Assembly: GCA_015272515.1 (NCBI GenBank)
Contig: JACYLN010000019.1
Location: forward strand, 1 to 64,000
Direction of reading: 5' to 3'
Origin: Leptolyngbyaceae cyanobacterium C42_A2020_001
GTDB taxonomy: Bacteria; Cyanobacteriota; Cyanobacteriia; Leptolyngbyales; Leptolyngbyaceae
Length of the DNA stretch: 64,000 nt
Shown here: piece by piece, positions 59,641 through 64,000 of the stretch
Layout: each line of letters begins with the position of its first letter
Position numbering within the stretch: position 1 is the first letter of the stretch
Made by a program: the position numbers and the translations under genes
Notes under the pieces: generated by a model
Seen by the model: only the letters and a program-made list of their open reading frames with translations
What the model was told of the DNA's origin: nothing
Databases searched by the model: none

Positions 59641-62600
59641 TCATCCTTTCATGCGCTCAGCTTTTTGATACGTCTGGGCATGGTGCCAAGCTTGCATCAC
59701 GTTGCCTCGCATCAATGCGGCAATTCCACTCAATGCGTGCAGTTCTGCCAAGTCAGAATTGAGTTTCAACGCTTTTTCCAAAGCAATTTGGGCGGCTCCT
59801 GGACGAAAATCATACAGATTGACAAATGCCAAATAAGCATAGGCAAATGGATTTTGAGCGTCTAGCTGAGTAACTCGTTCCAACGCCGCGATCGCAGGTT
59901 CAACCTGCCGCCTCAACACAGTCGCCAGCGCCAACGTGTAAGCGAACTGCCGATTGCCCGGCTCCTGCTGCAGCCGATACTCCATTGCCTGTTGCACCTG
60001 CACCAGATAATCCTGAATTGGGTCATATTGATTGATACGGCTAATTTCATCAGAAATCCGATCCAGTGATTTCGTTCCTTGAGGTAAAGTACTCGCCAGC
60101 GATCGCAACTGCGTCAGCAAATCCACTTCAGGCGCAGGCGTGAGTGTTGTGGCTGGGTCAAGTTGGAGACGAGCGGTAACTGGCAACACCGTAGCTTTAC
60201 CAGTCTGCCGATTCAAGTAAACTGCCTCCAGAACGTAGATACCAGGAGTTGCATTGGCAGGCGGCAACATCGCCAACCGTTCAATCACTTGAAAACGGTC
60301 AGACTCTTTCACCTGTTGAAGCATTTCAGGATGCAGCATTCCCATACCAATACCGTGATCATGCAACCAGCGATCGCTTTTGGCATTACCAGAAGAGTCG
60401 TGCCCTTGTCCATTGGGTTGGTCTTGCCTGCGCCAGGTCAACAACACTAATCCTGACTGCAAATCACCCCATGATCCCGACCATTGATAGGTCACTGGAA
60501 TCGGTCTGCCAGGAGGAGCCGTTGTTGGGAGGGTGATTTGGTCTAGCTGGATGGGAGTGGAGGGTGAAAGTGGGAGTGGGGGAGTGGGGACGGGGGGGAG
60601 GAGTTGGGAGGAGGAAGATGAGGAGAATGGGGAAGATGAGGAAGATGAGGTGCTTGGTGATTGGTGATTGGTGATTGGTGATTGAGGAGTCGAAGAATTT
60701 TGAATTTTGGCTTCCGGTGAGTCAGCCGAACCGAATTTTGAATTTTGTTCTCCCTGAGTCAAACCGAAGGGAATTTCTCCTCTATCTCCCTCATCTCCCT
60801 CACCTTCCGCCTCCTGCCTTCTAACTTCCACCGCAGGCACTTTGCGCCGAAATAATCTCAATTCGCTGCCGTCGGGCAAGTTCCAGCTTTTTTGCAGCTT
60901 AAAATCGCCGCGTTGCTCCACCCCTTGCACGATCTCGGCTTGGATTTCAGGTTTGCGAATAGAGCCTTGATCCCCTGTTTTAGTCAAAAACCAGGGGAGC
61001 GATCGCCGGTCTTGCTCTAAAAAGGATTTGCGCGTGCCCACCTGCCGTCCGTACACCTGAAAATTGTGAGTCAGCCCATAGTAGTTAATGTTGTGTTGAT
61101 TAACAGCAGGGGTAGAGGGCAGTACCCCAATCGTTGATCGCAGGTAGGGGTCTATCTTTGCCACTTCAGCAATCACTTCAGGATGCGGGTAAGCTTCACC
61201 TCGGTAGGGAAAATAGCGATTGGGATAACGCTGAGTGAGATGGTTGGCGCTAGCAAATATCGGAAACAGTGTTGCAATCATCAACAAACCAGCCAGGGCA
61301 ACGCTACCCCATTGCACCAAACGCCACGATCTCGGCAACAAAGTCAAACCATACGCCAGCACTACTGATAGAACTGGCAGAGCCGGTGCAAAATAGCGAT
61401 CGTCCTTATTGGGATTCAGCGTAGACAGCAGGTAGGCTCCCGCCAGAAATACTAGCAACCAGACCAGCGATCGCTGGGAAGTGAGAAAAACTTGCTGGCG
61501 ATACTCCATAGACTTGGGTTCGTAATCAATGCTGTTCAGCCGTTGACTACCAACCCGCGATCGCCGCCAGAAAAAGACCAACCCCAACAATGGCACAACC
61601 AACAACGGCACCGACACCATAATCGGCAATCGGCGTACATAAAACGTCCAGGCATCCAGCGACAGCAGCGAAGGCGACCCCTGAATTGCTGCTGAATCGA
61701 TCGTTGCTCGTTTACTGGAAGTCAGGATCAGCAACCAATTGGTGCGATACCACGGCACCCAAACTGGCAACGAAACCAACAACACCACTCCTAACTGCGC
61801 CAAGCGTCCCCATGCCCGTCGCCGCATAGTTTCGCCGCCTACCCAAACAATAGGCACCAGCAAAAACAACGCGGCTGATTGCTTCGTCATCAACGCCAGC
61901 CCCAGAGTAATGCCAAACAGAACCGCTAGAAGCCAGGGGCGGAGGAAAGAGGGGAGAGGGGGGAGGGGAATGGGGATGAAGAATAGGGAAGATGGGGAAG
62001 GGGGGAGAGAGGAAGCGGGAATAGGTAATTGGTGATTAGTGATTGGTGATTGCTGTTTAGGGGATTCTTCCAACCTGGAATCTGGAATCTGGAACCTCAA
62101 ATCCTTTTGACTCCTGACTTCTGACTCCTGGACTCTCTCTTCTCCCTCTCCCTCACCTCTCTCCTCTTCCTCCCCCTCAAGCTCTGCTCCTCGCCATAGG
62201 GTTAGGCAGAGAAAACACAAAACCACCATTGCCGTGAGCGGATGATCCAGCAAAAACTCCAGGCGAGATTCGTATAGGGTGGGCAGAAGTATGCAAAATC
62301 CGGCTGCCCAGAGACCCACTCGCCTATTGAAGAGATCTGCCCCCAGACTGTACACACTGCCCAGCAAGATAGCGCTGAAGACCAGAAATAGCAGAATCAT
62401 CTGGTCGGGAGTTTTGCCAAAGAGGGAAATGATGGGAGCCGTTGAGATATAAACCAGGGGCGGAATTTTGGAGGAGAGTAACCAGAGGTTTGTCCACCAC
62501 GTGCTAGAGAACCATTGAGGTGTTTGTAGAGCATTCCAGTAAGTAAGAGACCCGGTTAGATAATCGGCGGCATCCCATGCGGGGGTGGTGTGGTCTAAGG

Positions 62601-62718
62601 TCAACCACAGGCGATCGCTCACGACACTTGCCAACCAGATTCCACCCAGAATGGGGAGATCGGTTAGCCAGCGACGGTGCTTAAATGAAACCGATTTTGG
62701 GGAATCGCAGCCCACCAC
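59641..62718 (-). CDS. ArnT/PMT-like (GT39-type) membrane glycosyltransferase with TPR C-terminus and in-frame repeat insertions
   Basis: LTLDHTTPAWDAADYLTGSLTYW acceptor-loop-like motif, multi-pass TM, SRLEFLLDHPLTAMVVLCF; C-terminal TPRs; two low-complexity insertions. Confidence 0.82.
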   Translation of the reverse strand: MVGCDSPKSVSFKHRRWLTDLPILGGIWLASVVSDRLWLTLDHTTPAWDAADYLTGSLTYWNALQTPQWFSSTWWTNLWLLSSKIPPLVYISTAPIISLFGKTPDQMILLFLVFSAILLGSVYSLGADLFNRRVGLWAAGFCILLPTLYESRLEFLLDHPLTAMVVLCFLCLTLWRGAELEGEEEERGEGEGEERVQESEVRSQKDLRFQIPDSRLEESPKQQSPITNHQLPIPASSLPPSPSSLFFIPIPLPPLPSFLRPWLLAVLFGITLGLALMTKQSAALFLLVPIVWVGGETMRRRAWGRLAQLGVVLLVSLPVWVPWYRTNWLLILTSSKRATIDSAAIQGSPSLLSLDAWTFYVRRLPIMVSVPLLVVPLLGLVFFWRRSRVGSQRLNSIDYEPKSMEYRQQVFLTSQRSLVWLLVFLAGAYLLSTLNPNKDDRYFAPALPVLSVVLAYGLTLLPRSWRLVQWGSVALAGLLMIATLFPIFASANHLTQRYPNRYFPYRGEAYPHPEVIAEVAKIDPYLRSTIGVLPSTPAVNQHNINYYGLTHNFQVYGRQVGTRKSFLEQDRRSLPWFLTKTGDQGSIRKPEIQAEIVQGVEQRGDFKLQKSWNLPDGSELRLFRRKVPAVEVRRQEAEGEGDEGDRGEIPFGLTQGEQNSKFGSADSPEAKIQNSSTPQSPITNHQSPSTSSSSSSPFSSSSSSQLLPPVPTPPLPLSPSTPIQLDQITLPTTAPPGRPIPVTYQWSGSWGDLQSGLVLLTWRRQDQPNGQGHDSSGNAKSDRWLHDHGIGMGMLHPEMLQQVKESDRFQVIERLAMLPPANATPGIYVLEAVYLNRQTGKATVLPVTARLQLDPATTLTPAPEVDLLTQLRSLASTLPQGTKSLDRISDEISRINQYDPIQDYLVQVQQAMEYRLQQEPGNRQFAYTLALATVLRRQVEPAIAALERVTQLDAQNPFAYAYLAFVNLYDFRPGAAQIALEKALKLNSDLAELHALSGIAALMRGNVMQAWHHAQTYQKAERMKG

Positions 62719-62728
62719 GTCAATCCAG

Positions 62729-63166
62729 CTAGCGCAACAGCTTTTTCATCCTAATATGAGGAATTCCGGCTTCCTCAAAAACCTGCCCCTCTGGCGCAAA
62801 CCCAAACCGTTCATAGAACGCCTGAACGGGCTGTTGGGCGTTCATACAAACCGTTGTGATCTGCTTTTCAGTCAACCATGCCAAAACTGATTCCATGAGT
62901 GCTTGCCCAATCCCTCGACCTCTAAACTCTCGCAATACCGCGAATCGTTCAATCTTAGCGGTGCTAGCATCCAACCAGCGAAGGCGAACTGTACCCACCG
63001 CTTTCTCACCCTGATACACCAGCATGTGCTCCGATTCGTTATCCCTGCCATCAAATTCCAGCGTTGGATCAACTCCCTGCTCAATTTGAAACACAAGGTA
63101 ACGGATTTTGTGAATCTGAGGCAAATCCTGAGGCAGGTTTGCCAGCCGAACAGTTAATTCATCCAT
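62729..63166 (-). CDS. GNAT family N-acetyltransferase
   Basis: AVGTVRLRWLDASTAKIERFAVLREFRGRGIGQALMESVLAWL..AQQPVQAFYERFGFAPEGQVFEEAGIPHIRM. Confidence 0.92.
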   Translation of the reverse strand: MDELTVRLANLPQDLPQIHKIRYLVFQIEQGVDPTLEFDGRDNESEHMLVYQGEKAVGTVRLRWLDASTAKIERFAVLREFRGRGIGQALMESVLAWLTEKQITTVCMNAQQPVQAFYERFGFAPEGQVFEEAGIPHIRMKKLLR

Positions 63167-63202
63167 CGTTCTGTTGAGCAGAGGATTGGGTATTCTCTGT
63201 TC

Positions 63203-64000
63203 ATGGTAATAGAACGAGCTTATTGGATTGCCTGGTCACAGATTAATGGCATGGGTCCCATTTTATTAAGGCGCTTGCAGAAGCACTTTGGGACGTTAGC
63301 CACTGCCTGGAATGCCAGCGCTACAGATTTACTGGAAGTGGATGGGTTTGGGTTGCTGACGGCGGATGCAGTGGTGACAGAGCGTCGCAGGCTAGAGCCA
63401 GAGCAACTGTTACAGCAGCATGAACAAGAGAATCCCCGATTTTGGACTCCCGCCGATCGCGATTATCCCCGGTTACTGCTAGAAACGCCAGACCCGCCAC
63501 CGCTGCTTTACTATCGTGGCGTTGTGGAGCCGCAGGAGTTGACAGGGTTCGCGCCAATGGTCGCGATCGTGGGCACTCGCACTCCTTCTGAGTACGGCAA
63601 GCGTTGGACGCAGCGGATTACCACATTACTGACTCAGCAGGGGTTTACGGTGGTGTCTGGGCTGGCAGAAGGGATTGATACGGAGGCGCACCGCAGTTGT
63701 TTAGCAGCACGGGGGCGAACGATCGCGGTTCTGGGCTGTGGGACGGATGTAATTTATCCCTGGTCGAACCGAAAACTGCATCAGCAGATTGTGCAGTCGG
63801 GTTTGATACTGAGTGAGCATCCCACAGGGACTAAGCCAGATCGCATCTTTTTCCCGCGCCGAAACCGCATCATTGCAGGGTTGTGTCGCGCTACGTTGGT
63901 AATGGAAGCAGGAGAAAAATCGGGCGGGCTGATTACGGCACACTACGCCAATGAGTATGGACGAGAGGTGTATGCACTGCCTGGCAGTTTGGATAATCCC
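63203..64000 (+). CDS. dprA: DNA-processing protein DprA (3' truncated by window end)
   Basis: My own translation from ATG 63203: MVIERAYWIAWSQINGMGPILLRRLQ..VAIVGTRTPSEYGKRWTQRI..VVSGLAEGIDTEAHRSCLAARGRTIAVLGCGTDVIYPWSNRKL..FFPRRNRIIAGL; absent from the ORF track because it runs off the edge. Confidence 0.93.
   Translation, partial: MVIERAYWIAWSQINGMGPILLRRLQKHFGTLATAWNASATDLLEVDGFGLLTADAVVTERRRLEPEQLLQQHEQENPRFWTPADRDYPRLLLETPDPPPLLYYRGVVEPQELTGFAPMVAIVGTRTPSEYGKRWTQRITTLLTQQGFTVVSGLAEGIDTEAHRSCLAARGRTIAVLGCGTDVIYPWSNRKLHQQIVQSGLILSEHPTGTKPDRIFFPRRNRIIAGLCRATLVMEAGEKSGGLITAHYANEYGREVYALPGSLDNP

Noticed and set aside
1-64000. tRNA, rRNA, transposase or CRISPR-Cas genes
   Set aside because: None recognised by eye on either strand; a tRNAscan-SE/Rfam run would be needed to exclude tRNAs formally.

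Overview
Cyanobacterial chromosomal DNA: abundant HIP1 GCGATCGC octamers, a kaiABC cluster and several cyanobacterial gene families. About 40 protein-coding genes are supportable. The most recognisable are devBCA with a divergent TetR regulator, a deoxyhypusine synthase-like gene, cobO/btuR, pyrR, fni (idi-2), leuD, ppc, an LCP-family gene, kaiA-kaiB-kaiC, a MocR-type regulator, a UbiH-like hydroxylase and a 3'-truncated dprA at the window end (missing from the ORF track). No rRNA, CRISPR array or transposase was recognised; no tRNA was recognised by eye. Best leads: (1) an attC-like integron recombination site at 173-257 (minus) with canonical 5-nt/6-nt spacers and an extrahelical base, directly downstream of a truncated minus-strand ORF; (2) a ~95-aa N-terminal domain present six times in three unrelated proteins (polysaccharide deacetylase, SGNH-like protein with four tandem copies, M50-like membrane metalloprotease); (3) a CBS-HisKA-HATPase kinase with three receiver-like domains all lacking the phospho-Asp, divergent from kaiABC; (4) a CHAT-TPR / Ser-Thr kinase / papain-like peptidase neighbourhood; (5) dispersed repeats that lie both between genes and in frame inside genes. 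All calls come from reading the sequence only; no database search was run.
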